From Vulcanimicrobiota bacterium (GTDB lineage Bacteria; Vulcanimicrobiota; Vulcanimicrobiia; Vulcanimicrobiales; Vulcanimicrobiaceae), in NCBI GenBank assembly GCA_030043675.1, contig JASHXG010000217.1:1-5869 (forward strand): DNA of 5,869 nt, in the 5' to 3' direction. The notes below the pieces were generated by a model. That model was not told the DNA's origin. It did not search any database and saw only the letters and a list, made by a program, of their open reading frames with translations. The translations under genes and the position numbers were made by a program. Shown piece by piece: positions 1 through 5,616 of this stretch; position 1 is the first letter of the stretch, and each line of letters starts with the position of its first letter.

Positions 1-148
1 CTTGGGCGAGAAAATCGGCGCCGGCGAGCTCGCCGGCCTCGTTCCAGCCAATCTGTCCGGAGATCGCGAGATAGCGCCCCTCGGCGACCATGCCGTTGGC
101 GTAACCGCTCGGCCGCGGCCAGCCGGGCGGATTGATCGTTTCGCTCAT
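1..148 (-). CDS. RidA/YjgF-family protein, N-terminal 49 residues (cut by window edge)
   Basis: The Rid superfamily contains small trimeric proteins, many of which hydrolyse reactive enamine/imine intermediates from amino-acid metabolism in the cytosol. I translated the minus strand from the ATG at 148. The protein begins MSETINPPGWPRPSGYANG and continues through VAEGRYLAISGQIGW (residues 21-35). The NPPGWPRPxGYxNG opening and the SGQIGW strand are typical of a non-canonical Rid subgroup, not of classical RidA, which begins with an APxAIGPYSQ-type segment. The C-terminal half, including the arginine that binds the substrate carboxylate in active members, lies outside the window, so activity cannot be judged. 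The start is well supported: GAGGAG lies 7 nt upstream, and the ATG overlaps the symporter stop as ATGA, so the two are probably co-translated. The family call is solid; the substrate is unknown. Confidence 0.88.
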   Translation of the reverse strand, partial: MSETINPPGWPRPSGYANGMVAEGRYLAISGQIGWNEAGELAGADFLAQ

Positions 149-1608
149 GCGAGCTCTCCTCGTCGCAGAAACGGGGTTGCGGCGGCGCAGACGATCAGAT
201 TGAGCGTCAACGCATAGAGCGCGACGAAGCCGGTCAGCGCGCCCCCGAAGGCGTGAAGCGTGACGTTGGAGCTGAAGCCGCCCGCGTAGGCCATCGCGCC
301 GGCGGCGAACATTCCGCACGCCCAGCCCGCGAGCAGCGCCTTGGGATGAAACCAGCGCGTCCACAAGCCGAGCACGAAGGCCGGAAAAATCTGCAGCATG
401 AGCGCGCCTCCCAACAACTGAAAGTCGATCGCATACGGCACCGGCACCATGAAGACCACGAGCAAAGCGAAGGCGGCGATTACCAGCGTGCCGGCCTTGA
501 CGCGCGCGCTCTCGAGCGGCGCGCGCTCGCGCGAGAACTCGCCGAAGACGTTGCTGGCGAAGAGGTTCGCCGCGCCGATCGACATGATTGCCGCCGGCAC
601 CAGGGCGCCGATGACGACCGCCGCGCCCGCGACCCCCGCGAACCAGTTAGGGAAGAAGCGGGCGAACAGCAGGGGCACGACGTTGCTCGCGTCGTTGGTT
701 TGAATCCGCGCCGCAACCGCGCAAAACCCGAGTAATGCGAGCAGACCGAGGAGCAGCGAGTAGATCGGCAGCAGGGCGCAGTTGCGACGGATCACGTTTT
801 GACTGCGCGCGGCGAGCACGCTGGTGATCGCGTGCGGGTAGATGAACAACGAGAGCGACGACCCGAGCGCCATCGTCGCGTACGTGAAGTATTGGGACGG
901 GGCGAGTGATATCGAGGCAGGCTTGGGGCGTGCCGCGAGCAGCGTCGCGGAGAGCGCGAAGACGTGCGACCAGCCGCCCAGGCGGGCTGGTATGATCGCG
1001 ATCGCGGCGATGACGGTTACGTAGATCAGCGTGTCCTTGACGAAGGCGATGAGGGCCGGTGCGCGCAGGCCGCTGGTGTACGTGTAGGCGGCCAGCAGGA
1101 GAAAGGCCGTTGTGAGGGCGAGCAGCCCGCCGCCCGCGCGCAGCACGCCGCCGAGTTGCGCGAAGATCACTTTCATGCCGACCAGCTGCAGCGCGATGTA
1201 CGGCATGGCAGCCACCACGCCGGTCAGCGCGACGGCGATCTCGAGCCACCGGTCGCCGAATCGGTCGCGGACAAAATCTGCCGTCGTGATGTAGCCGCGC
1301 TTATGCGCGATGGACCAAAATCGGACCAGCACGACCAATGCGATAGGATAGGCGAGCGCACCGTACGGAACGGCGAAGAATCCCAGCGCGCCCACGCCGT
1401 AGACGAGCGCCGGCAACGCGATGAAGGTGTAAGCGGTATAGAGATCGCCGCCCAGCAAGAACCATGAGACGACCGTGCCGAAGCGTCGTCCGCCCAGGGC
1501 CCATTCGTCGAGCGTCGCGAGGTTCGCATGGCCCCAGCGCGCGGCGAGAAAGCCCATGGCGGTGACCGCCAAGACCAACGCTGCCAGGATCGCCGCGCCG
1601 CTCGACAC
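145..1608 (-). CDS. Sodium:solute symporter (SSS family), monocarboxylate permease (MctP/YhjB)-like
   Basis: This 487-residue, very hydrophobic inner-membrane protein has the length and roughly 13 helices of the SSS family, which couples solute uptake to the Na+ gradient. Visible family marks are LDEWALGGRRFG (33-44) after TM1, GYITTADFVRDRFG (105-118), the family segment YTYTSGLRAPALIAFVKD (175-192), and ALVPAAIMSIGAANLFASN (335-353), the TM8 stretch whose small and hydroxyl residues usually line the second sodium site. The Y-T-SGLRAPA-IAF-KD block is what I associate with MctP/YhjB-like permeases that take up pyruvate, lactate or other short monocarboxylates; the substrate is inferred. The start is GTG. 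GGAGG lies 4 nt upstream, an in-frame TAG sits further 5', and no other start codon lies between. Many relatives are preceded by a small DUF3311 membrane protein; none is present here. The downstream RidA-like gene overlaps by 4 nt, suggesting a shared catabolic role. Confidence 0.9.
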   Translation of the reverse strand: MSSGAAILAALVLAVTAMGFLAARWGHANLATLDEWALGGRRFGTVVSWFLLGGDLYTAYTFIALPALVYGVGALGFFAVPYGALAYPIALVVLVRFWSIAHKRGYITTADFVRDRFGDRWLEIAVALTGVVAAMPYIALQLVGMKVIFAQLGGVLRAGGGLLALTTAFLLLAAYTYTSGLRAPALIAFVKDTLIYVTVIAAIAIIPARLGGWSHVFALSATLLAARPKPASISLAPSQYFTYATMALGSSLSLFIYPHAITSVLAARSQNVIRRNCALLPIYSLLLGLLALLGFCAVAARIQTNDASNVVPLLFARFFPNWFAGVAGAAVVIGALVPAAIMSIGAANLFASNVFGEFSRERAPLESARVKAGTLVIAAFALLVVFMVPVPYAIDFQLLGGALMLQIFPAFVLGLWTRWFHPKALLAGWACGMFAAGAMAYAGGFSSNVTLHAFGGALTGFVALYALTLNLIVCAAATPFLRRGELA

Positions 1609-1707
1609 GGTGCCTCCGGTGCGGCACTCGGCAACAGGGCCCCTGCCGTCGCAGGGCTAAGCAACCGGCAACTCGGAGTGGAGCTCTAGAGCGAAAGGGG
1701 CACGTGA
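1609..1707. other. Divergent intergenic region between symporter and first DUF4870 gene
   Basis: This 99-bp gap must hold the promoters of both divergent units, but I find no convincing -35/-10 pair on either strand. Two structures are visible. One is a 6-bp GC hairpin, CCCTGC/GCAGGG with loop CGTC (1641-1656), without a T-run. The other is a perfect 10-bp palindrome, GCTCTAGAGC (1683-1692), directly 5' of the AAAGGGG ribosome-binding site of the first DUF4870 gene. The duplicate copy downstream keeps only a degenerate version of that palindrome, so a regulatory role is doubtful. Confidence 0.45.
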
Positions 1708-2082
1708 ATGTCCGTTAGTGAACCTCCCAAAGACTCGCCGTTCGGACTCGAGCCGAACGTTGCGGCGGGGCTTGCCTATCTGATCCCGGTCATCGGCGGC
1801 ATCGTCATGATGCTCGGCGGCGGCACCAACAAGTTCGTTCGTTGGGCCGCGGCCCAGTCGATCACGTTGTGGGTGGGGTGGATCGTCCTGTGCTGGGTGA
1901 TCGGTATCGTGATGGTCCTCCTCCACCTGTGGCTGATCTTCTTCCCGGTGTGGATGATCTTGCGGATCATCGCGCTCGTTCTCTGGCTGTGGACGTTCAT
2001 TACGGCCTTCCAGAACAAAGAAGTCCAGGTACCGGTCGCGGCCGATCTGACGCGCAACATCTTCAAGTCGTATCTTCAATAG
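1708..2082 (+). CDS. DUF4870 / Tic20-like small membrane protein, copy 1
   Basis: This 124-residue protein has a short polar N-terminus (MSVSEPPKDSPFGLEPN), three or four hydrophobic segments (about 19-38, 52-72, 74-96) and a polar tail. The pattern of GLExNVAAGLAYL at the start, then NKFVRWAAAQSI (41-52) before TM2, matches DUF4870/Tic20-like proteins, where the consensus is similar to NKFVRFHAxQSI. The family's molecular function is not established, so none is assigned. The start is the ATG at 1708, with AAAGGGG 7 nt upstream (1694-1700). A GTG four bases earlier is out of frame. The gene is the first of a tandem pair; the second copy shares its ribosome-binding site, first 50 residues and last seven residues. 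Copy 1 has eight extra residues in the middle, between about residues 57 and 85, where the two proteins diverge most. Confidence 0.85.
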   Translation: MSVSEPPKDSPFGLEPNVAAGLAYLIPVIGGIVMMLGGGTNKFVRWAAAQSITLWVGWIVLCWVIGIVMVLLHLWLIFFPVWMILRIIALVLWLWTFITAFQNKEVQVPVAADLTRNIFKSYLQ

Positions 2083-2133
2083 CGAATGCCAACAAGGCGA
2101 TAAGTGCAGCTTTAGATTGAAAGGGGCACCTGA

Positions 2134-2484
2134 ATGTCCGTCAGTGAACCTCCCAAAGATACGCCGTTCGGCTTGGAGCAGAACGTTGCAGCGGGGCTGG
2201 CCTATTTATTCTGCCTGCTGGGCGGTATCGTCATGCTCGTGGGCGGCGGAACGAACAAGTTCGTCAGATGGGCCGCCGCACAATCGATCGTAATCTGGGT
2301 CGTCTACGTCATCCTGGGCTTCGTGTTCTCATTCATCCACCTCTGGATCCTGTACCCGATCCTCTGGATTCTGGCGCTGATCGTCTGGCTCTGGACGTTC
2401 ATCACCGCGTTTCAGGGCAAAGAGGTGCGCGTTCCCGGGATCGCCCCGCTGACTCAGAGCGTCTTCAAGTCGTATCTTCAATAG
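2134..2484 (+). CDS. DUF4870 / Tic20-like small membrane protein, copy 2
   Basis: This 116-residue paralogue of the preceding gene has the same N-terminus (MSVSEPPKDTPFGLEQN), the same NKFVRWAAAQSI block (41-52) and the same C-terminal FKSYLQ. TM segments lie at about 19-38, 52-70 and 71-93. Its central helices are shorter by eight residues and are substituted throughout, so the pair is an old enough duplication for the membrane core to have diverged while the ends stayed constrained. It lies 51 bp after copy 1, has its own GAAAGGGG ribosome-binding site, and is probably transcribed with copy 1; hetero-oligomerisation is possible but inferred. The last 20 bp (2465-2484) overlap the 3' end of the convergent acyltransferase gene, leaving no room for a terminator between them. 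Confidence 0.85.
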   Translation: MSVSEPPKDTPFGLEQNVAAGLAYLFCLLGGIVMLVGGGTNKFVRWAAAQSIVIWVVYVILGFVFSFIHLWILYPILWILALIVWLWTFITAFQGKEVRVPGIAPLTQSVFKSYLQ

Positions 2485-3625
2485 CGGCCCGCGCTCGGCG
2501 CGGCGGATTCAGCCGCAGCAGCGGACGCTCGAAGAGATACGTTACCGCCGTCGCCAGCGCGATCGCCGACGCAAAGACGAGGCCGGTGTACGGTACTTGC
2601 CATCGCGGATCGTAACGAGGGTTGCCCACGTACGGCGGGATGTGGTGGTCAAAGAGCTCGCGCGCGACCATTTGGTGGTAGAGGTAGAGATTGTACGAGA
2701 TGGTCGCCATGAACCGCAACGGCGGATTGTCGAGCACGATCTGCCACCAGCGCGGACTGGCCAGCGACCCGAGCGCGACGACGGCGAACGCGGCGCCCAG
2801 AAATGGGCGCCCGTTGATCTGCCAGACGCCCGACCACTGGTCGGCGAACCGGTAGGCGTACAGACTCTCGAGCAGCGCCACTAAAAACGCGATGCCGGCG
2901 ATGGCGACGAGCGGGGCCGCGAGATGCCACCGTGACGCGCGCACGCGGTCACCAAAGCGCGTGAAGACGTACGCGCTGATCATCCCGAAGGCGAAAATAT
3001 CGAGATAGCCGGGCAAGTTCTCTTCGTAGTCGGTGAAGAGCGTGGTGTAGCAGCACTGCGCCATCCACGCTCGCCAGATCCAGGCAATGGCGATCATCGC
3101 GCCGGCCGTAACCCATGGGCGCCGCTTGAAGCACCACCAGATCAAGGGGAAGATGAGGTAAAATTGCACTTCGACGGCCAGCGTCCAGAGCACGCCGTCG
3201 ATCGTGCCGTAGCGGTCGGTGAACCAGGTGTGCACGAAGAGCAGATGCGTCACCAGGTCGGGTATCGTCGATGCTCCCGGCTGCTGTTGGGCGTATCCGA
3301 TCGCGTACGCGGCGGCAATCGAAAGCACGTATGAAGGGACGATCTTGATGAAGCGGCGCCAGGCGAAGTGACCCCATGAAGGCTGCGGCCGTTCGCGCAG
3401 GAGCGCTCGTACGAACGGATACGAGATCACAAAGCCGCTCAGAAAGAAGAACAGGTGAACGCCGACAAATCCGGTCGCCGGGATGAAGATCAGCTGGTAG
3501 ATCGGCGGCGTTTGCCACGAGATCTCCCAGACGTGATACCAGAGCACCCACAGGATGGCGATGCCGCGCAGCCCGTCGAGGATGCCCAGCCGCGCCTCGG
3601 TGTGGAAGGCGCCGCTAGCCGCCAA
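2465..3625 (-). CDS. Acyltransferase family 3 membrane protein (OafA/NodX-type)
   Basis: This 386-residue integral membrane protein with about ten helices belongs to the acyltransferase-3 family, which transfers acetyl or other acyl groups from the cytoplasm to sugars of O-antigen, exopolysaccharide, antibiotics or peptidoglycan. Family marks in order are LDGLRGIAILWVLWYH (16-31, including the conserved Arg and the His usually assigned to catalysis), GFVGVHLFFFLSGFVI (52-67), WRRFIKIVPSY (89-99), GVLWTLAVEVQFYLIFPLI (144-162), SYNLYLYHQ (310-318) and YLFERPLLR (363-371). There is no SGNH hydrolase domain, so it is the short form. The acceptor is unknown and no glycan genes are nearby. The start is TTG with no clear Shine-Dalgarno. 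An in-frame TAG lies 12 nt upstream of it, and no ATG, GTG or TTG lies between the TTG and the conserved domain, so the call stands but is less certain than others. Its last codons (IEDTT-stop) read antisense to the 3' end of DUF4870 copy 2. Confidence 0.9.
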   Translation of the reverse strand: MAASGAFHTEARLGILDGLRGIAILWVLWYHVWEISWQTPPIYQLIFIPATGFVGVHLFFFLSGFVISYPFVRALLRERPQPSWGHFAWRRFIKIVPSYVLSIAAAYAIGYAQQQPGASTIPDLVTHLLFVHTWFTDRYGTIDGVLWTLAVEVQFYLIFPLIWWCFKRRPWVTAGAMIAIAWIWRAWMAQCCYTTLFTDYEENLPGYLDIFAFGMISAYVFTRFGDRVRASRWHLAAPLVAIAGIAFLVALLESLYAYRFADQWSGVWQINGRPFLGAAFAVVALGSLASPRWWQIVLDNPPLRFMATISYNLYLYHQMVARELFDHHIPPYVGNPRYDPRWQVPYTGLVFASAIALATAVTYLFERPLLRLNPPRRARAAIEDTT

Positions 3626-3640
3626 TTTTGAACCAACCTA

Positions 3641-3670
3641 TTGACACAAAACTCCAGATTGTATTAGGCT
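3641..3670 (+). promoter_or_regulatory. Sigma70-type promoter of the membrane protein-GntR unit
   Basis: A perfect -35 TTGACA (3641-3646) is followed 18 bp later by TAGGCT (3665-3670), a TAnnnT -10 of the kind common in GC-rich bacteria; TATTAG at a 15-bp spacing is an alternative. The expected start of transcription is 3676-3679, at most four bases before the ATG at 3680. No Shine-Dalgarno precedes that ATG, so the mRNA is probably leaderless. Confidence 0.65.
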
Positions 3671-3681
3671 ATCGGTACAAT
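3658..3681. promoter_or_regulatory. Candidate GntR operator (inverted repeat ATTGTA-N12-TACAAT)
   Basis: The arms ATTGTA (3658-3663) and TACAAT (3676-3681) are perfect reverse complements. They flank the -10 hexamer and run into the ATG at 3680. GntR-family sites are usually palindromes containing GT...AC, which this has. The position would block RNA polymerase. The repressor is inferred to be the GntR protein encoded second in the same unit. The arms are only 6 bp, so chance is not excluded. Confidence 0.45.
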
Positions 3682-4480
3682 GATAGCGCATCCTCCGCCT
3701 CACTATGCCGCTCGGATCGTTCTAGCCGGCGCGCTCGTCGCTCTGGGCCTGTTCGCGCTTATGTTCCCCGATTGTTTCCTCGGCATCGGCGGATACTTCA
3801 AGCTTTCGGGCACTCTGTCGCCCGAGGAACGCGAGCGCCTCTCTCGCGTCTTGGCGATGCGTCGCGAAGCCGAAGGAAGCTCGAGGGCGTACGGACGCTA
3901 TCTCGCCGCCGCGTGCTTCGTTCTGGCCGTCGCGGAATTAATTCCGTCGGTGCCGTTCGTTCTTCCCTACGCGCTCTGCTGTTTGGCGCTGGCGTTCACC
4001 ACATTTCTTTCCTACCTGCGGATTCGCCGCGCGACCGACCGCCGCGTCGCGCCGCTCGTTCGCCGATCGCCGCTGAGCGCGCTGCCCGTAATCGCGATGG
4101 CGGCGATGCTCTGCTGTCTCGTCGTCGTCCTACCGTTCATCGTCTATTCCTCCGAACGGCTGAGCGCGATCGTCGTTACGGTCTCGACGCTGGTTCTCGG
4201 ATGGATCGCGTGGCGCATTGCCGTCGCTCCGTCGGTCCTTTTCGGCAAGGACGCGACCTTCGAATATGCCGTCGACCAGCGTCTGCGCAATGCACGCGCG
4301 ACGACGATCGCATCGCTGGCTTGCGCGCCGGCGGTGGTCTTCGTAGCCTTTGCCGCGCCGCGCCTTGCGCCCGAGCTCGCATTCTACGGAAATCTTGCGT
4401 GGCCGATCGTGCTGGTAGCGTTTTTGGTCTCGCTCGTGGTGTCGATGCTGCCGGTGTTTCGCCGCCTCAGCTTCGTATGA
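3680..4480 (+). CDS. Unrecognised multi-pass membrane protein, GntR partner
   Basis: I do not recognise a family for this 266-residue protein. It has six or seven hydrophobic segments, at about 11-30, 74-92, 94-113, 134-156, 162-182, 208-226 and 236-258. A charged cytoplasmic-looking stretch (44-72, PEERERLSRVLAMRREAEG) lies between TM1 and TM2, and another (114-131, Arg-rich) lies between TM3 and TM4. Positive charges in these two loops suggest that they face the cytoplasm. A polar segment DATFEYAVDQRLRNAR (191-206) precedes the last helices. No transport, protease or enzyme motif is visible. The start is the first ATG after a TTGACA promoter and lacks a Shine-Dalgarno, so translation is probably leaderless. 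The stop overlaps the GntR start as ATGA. YtrA-type GntR regulators commonly control membrane transport genes in their own operon, so it may be a stress- or envelope-related membrane component; this is inference. Confidence 0.8.
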   Translation: MIAHPPPHYAARIVLAGALVALGLFALMFPDCFLGIGGYFKLSGTLSPEERERLSRVLAMRREAEGSSRAYGRYLAAACFVLAVAELIPSVPFVLPYALCCLALAFTTFLSYLRIRRATDRRVAPLVRRSPLSALPVIAMAAMLCCLVVVLPFIVYSSERLSAIVVTVSTLVLGWIAWRIAVAPSVLFGKDATFEYAVDQRLRNARATTIASLACAPAVVFVAFAAPRLAPELAFYGNLAWPIVLVAFLVSLVVSMLPVFRRLSFV

Positions 4481-4869
4481 ACGCGCCGTATCTGACGGTC
4501 GATGCGCAGTTAGAGATTCCGCCCTATCAGCAAGTGGTCGAACAGATTCGTGCCGCCATCGAGCGCGGTGAACTGCCGCCCGACTCGCCGCTGCCGACGG
4601 TTCGGCAACTCGCCGGCGACCTGGGGATCGCGCCCAATACGGTCGCGCGGGCATATAGCGAGCTGCAATCGGAAGGCTGGCTCGTGGGCGACGGTCGCCG
4701 GGGAACGCGGGTCGCCGGCCGTGTGCCCCAGCTCAACCGCAAGGCGCGACTGCGCAGTCTTCGCGCGGCAACCGATAAATTCGTAGACTCGCTGCGCCAT
4801 CGCGGCTTCACCGCGGAAGAAATTGGATTGGAACTTTCGCGGGCCGGGGAATCGACGTCTGGACGTTAG
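4477..4869 (+). CDS. GntR-family transcriptional regulator, YtrA subfamily
   Basis: This 130-residue DNA-binding protein has an N-terminal winged helix-turn-helix (about 14-82). PPYQQVVEQIRAAIERGEL (15-33) is helix 1, LPTVRQLAGDLGIAPNTVAR (39-58) holds the recognition helix, and AYSELQSEGWLVGDGRRGTRVA (59-80) forms the wing. Only about 50 residues follow, with an amphipathic, basic helix RKARLRSLRAATDKFVDSLRHRGF (88-111). That short tail fits the YtrA subfamily, which dimerises through a small helical C-terminus and lacks a metabolite-binding domain. The start ATG overlaps the stop of the membrane-protein gene (ATGA). The reading frame stays open far upstream, but that stretch is only a shadow of the membrane-protein gene. 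It probably represses its own operon through the inverted repeat at 3658-3681. Its stop codon overlaps the convergent PIN-toxin stop by 3 bp within TTAG. Confidence 0.92.
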   Translation: MNAPYLTVDAQLEIPPYQQVVEQIRAAIERGELPPDSPLPTVRQLAGDLGIAPNTVARAYSELQSEGWLVGDGRRGTRVAGRVPQLNRKARLRSLRAATDKFVDSLRHRGFTAEEIGLELSRAGESTSGR

Positions 4870-5258
4870 GCCCCCCAAAGCAGACTCACGGCCTGTGCCG
4901 CTCGACGCAAAGAGTCGTCACCGCTGGCTAGCGGCATTTCCGAACGCAGAGCCACCGCGAGATACGTAGCATCGTAACCCGTGAGGTGGTGTTCGCGGGC
5001 CACGAGCATCACCTGGCGCGGATCCGGCAGGTCGAGGTCTAGAGAAAGATCGAGGATTTGGTCGAGCGCCTCCGTGGCGTCCGATTCAGCGATGCGCCCG
5101 AGTCGCTCCGCCCGCAGGAGGCCGTGGACGACTTCACTCTGGAAGTTCCCGGGCACGACACCGCCGTAGTTCTCGACGTAGCGCAAGGCCGCGCGATGTG
5201 AGGATCGTTCCGGCTCCAGGAACCAAGCGAGGGCCACTGAAGCGTCGATAACGATCAC
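4866..5258 (-). CDS. vapC: VapC-like PIN-domain toxin (ribonuclease)
   Basis: This 130-residue single-domain PIN protein has the usual VapC length. VapC toxins are Mg2+-dependent endoribonucleases that cut tRNAs or rRNA and stop translation unless bound by their antitoxin. The acidic catalytic residues are present in the expected order: Asp5 in VIDASVALAWFLEPE (3-17), Glu42 in NFQSEVVHGLLRAERLG (38-54), Asp96 in GYDATYLAVALR (94-105) and Asp114/Asp115 in LASGDDSLRRAA (110-121). The toxin therefore looks intact. The start is GTG, whose GTGA overlaps the antitoxin stop, so translation is coupled to the antitoxin. The target RNA is unknown. The gene ends against the GntR gene with overlapping stop codons. 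Confidence 0.93.
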   Translation of the reverse strand: MIVIDASVALAWFLEPERSSHRAALRYVENYGGVVPGNFQSEVVHGLLRAERLGRIAESDATEALDQILDLSLDLDLPDPRQVMLVAREHHLTGYDATYLAVALRSEMPLASGDDSLRRAAQAVSLLWGA

Positions 5259-5524
5259 CGGCGGCCCGCATAAATAAGGTCGCGTATCGTCTCACCCCGG
5301 GCAAGCTTCAGCACCCCCCGCATCGCCCGAATCCGATCCGCGGCGCGCTTCGCGCGCTCCCTTCGCGCGTCTTCGGTAGGGACGATCCGCGCGACCGGTT
5401 TGCCACGCTTGGTTATGACGGTCGTCTTCCCCGCGATCGCATCGTCTATCAGCGCCGAAAAATGCGCCTTGGCTTCGAAAATGCCGACGTGCTTGGCACC
5501 GATCGGCGTAATCTGACTAGTCAT
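5255..5524 (-). CDS. Phd/YefM-family antitoxin
   Basis: This 89-residue protein shows the Phd/YefM N-terminal fold: VGIFEAKAHFSALIDDAIAG (13-32), then KTTVITKRGKPVARIVP (33-49). The domain forms the DNA-binding dimer that represses the module. The C-terminal part (50-89) is rich in Arg, Lys and Ala and would form the helix that wraps and blocks the PIN active site. It precedes the toxin by a 4-nt GTGA overlap, the usual antitoxin-first order. The ATG at 5524 has at best a weak Shine-Dalgarno. A promoter 7 bp from it predicts a transcript beginning at the ATG itself, so leaderless translation is likely. A near-perfect 18-bp palindrome spans the start codon, fitting autorepression. PIN toxins paired with Phd-type instead of AbrB-type antitoxins are a known combination. 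Confidence 0.92.
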   Translation of the reverse strand: MTSQITPIGAKHVGIFEAKAHFSALIDDAIAGKTTVITKRGKPVARIVPTEDARRERAKRAADRIRAMRGVLKLARGETIRDLIYAGRR

Positions 5525-5533
5525 ATGCCTAGT
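5516..5533. promoter_or_regulatory. Candidate antitoxin operator palindrome
   Basis: ACTAGTCATATGCCTAGT is an 18-bp palindrome with eight of nine base pairs matched around a central CATATG. It covers the antitoxin ATG (minus strand, 5522-5524) and half of the proposed -10. Phd/YefM antitoxins bind palindromes next to their own start. The assignment to this antitoxin is inferred from position. Confidence 0.6.
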
Positions 5534-5559
5534 TTATCAGGCGAAATCCCGCATAGCAA
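5531..5559 (-). promoter_or_regulatory. Promoter of the toxin-antitoxin module
   Basis: Read on the minus strand, -35 TTGCTA (plus 5554-5559) is followed by a 17-bp spacer and -10 TAAACT (plus 5531-5536), with TGA immediately before it giving an extended -10. Each hexamer matches the sigma70 consensus at four of six positions. The predicted transcription start is at or next to the A of the antitoxin ATG (5524). Confidence 0.6.
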
Positions 5560-5606
5560 GGCGCGCTGCCGCCCGGGTATTTGACGCCAAAATGGCGCCT
5601 TGCTAT
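5553..5606. repeat. 12-bp perfect inverted repeat linking two divergent promoters
   Basis: ATAGCAAGGCGC (5553-5564) recurs as its exact reverse complement at 5595-5606, with 30 bp between. The left arm contains the whole -35 of the antitoxin promoter. The right arm covers the end of the spacer and the first half of the rpsL -10. The arm centres are 42 bp apart, about four helical turns. It may be a shared operator or simply mirrored promoter sequence. Confidence 0.7.
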
Positions 5607-5609
5607 AGT
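5581..5609 (+). promoter_or_regulatory. Strong sigma70-type promoter of rpsL (str operon)
   Basis: -35 TTGACG (5581-5586), a 17-bp spacer, and -10 TATAGT (5604-5609) preceded by TGC as an extended -10. Each hexamer matches consensus at five of six positions. This is the best promoter in the window, as expected for a ribosomal-protein operon. A small inverted repeat CGCCA-AAA-TGGCG (5585-5597) overlaps the -35 end and spacer. The predicted start is near 5615-5617, leaving a leader of about 62 nt. Confidence 0.85.
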
Positions 5610-5616
5610 TGAGGCT

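Larger units (their letters stand above)
1677..2486 (+). repeat. Tandem duplication (two diverged units, 426-bp offset at the 5' end)
   Basis: Two direct copies cover the DUF4870 genes together with their leaders. Similarity begins about 30 bp before each ATG (AGTG-AGCT-TAGA-GAAAGGGGCAC-TGAATG). It is strong over the first 150 bp, drops in the middle, and ends with 25 identical bases covering the last codons and stop (2060-2084 and 2462-2486). The 5' offset is 426 bp and the 3' offset is 402 bp, the difference being the eight codons missing from copy 2. Beyond the stop codons the flanks do not match. Confidence 0.85.

Noticed and set aside
253..735. Plus-strand 160-codon open frame opposite the symporter
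   Set aside because: Charged, low-complexity Arg/Glu/His-rich translation antisense to a clear SSS gene; typical GC-rich shadow.
964..1467. Plus-strand 167-codon open frame opposite the symporter
   Set aside because: Antisense shadow with Asp/Arg/Gln-rich composition and no domain; the opposite strand encodes well-defined symporter motifs.
1641..1656. GC hairpin CCCTGC-CGTC-GCAGGG as a terminator
   Set aside because: No T-run on either side, and it lies between divergent genes, where a terminator is not expected.
1657..2079. Minus-strand 140-codon open frame opposite DUF4870 copy 1
   Set aside because: Composition is dominated by Asp, His, Arg and Pro as expected from antisense of a hydrophobic gene; copy 2 has no equivalent long antisense frame.
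3628..4476. Long upstream extension of the GntR reading frame
   Set aside because: It is the +2 shadow of the membrane-protein gene, Arg/Ser-rich without structure. GntR homology starts right after the ATG at 4477, which overlaps the upstream stop in the usual ATGA manner.
4861..4880. Bidirectional terminator between the convergent GntR and toxin genes
   Set aside because: The stop codons overlap (TTAG), and neither strand shows a stem with a T-run near them.
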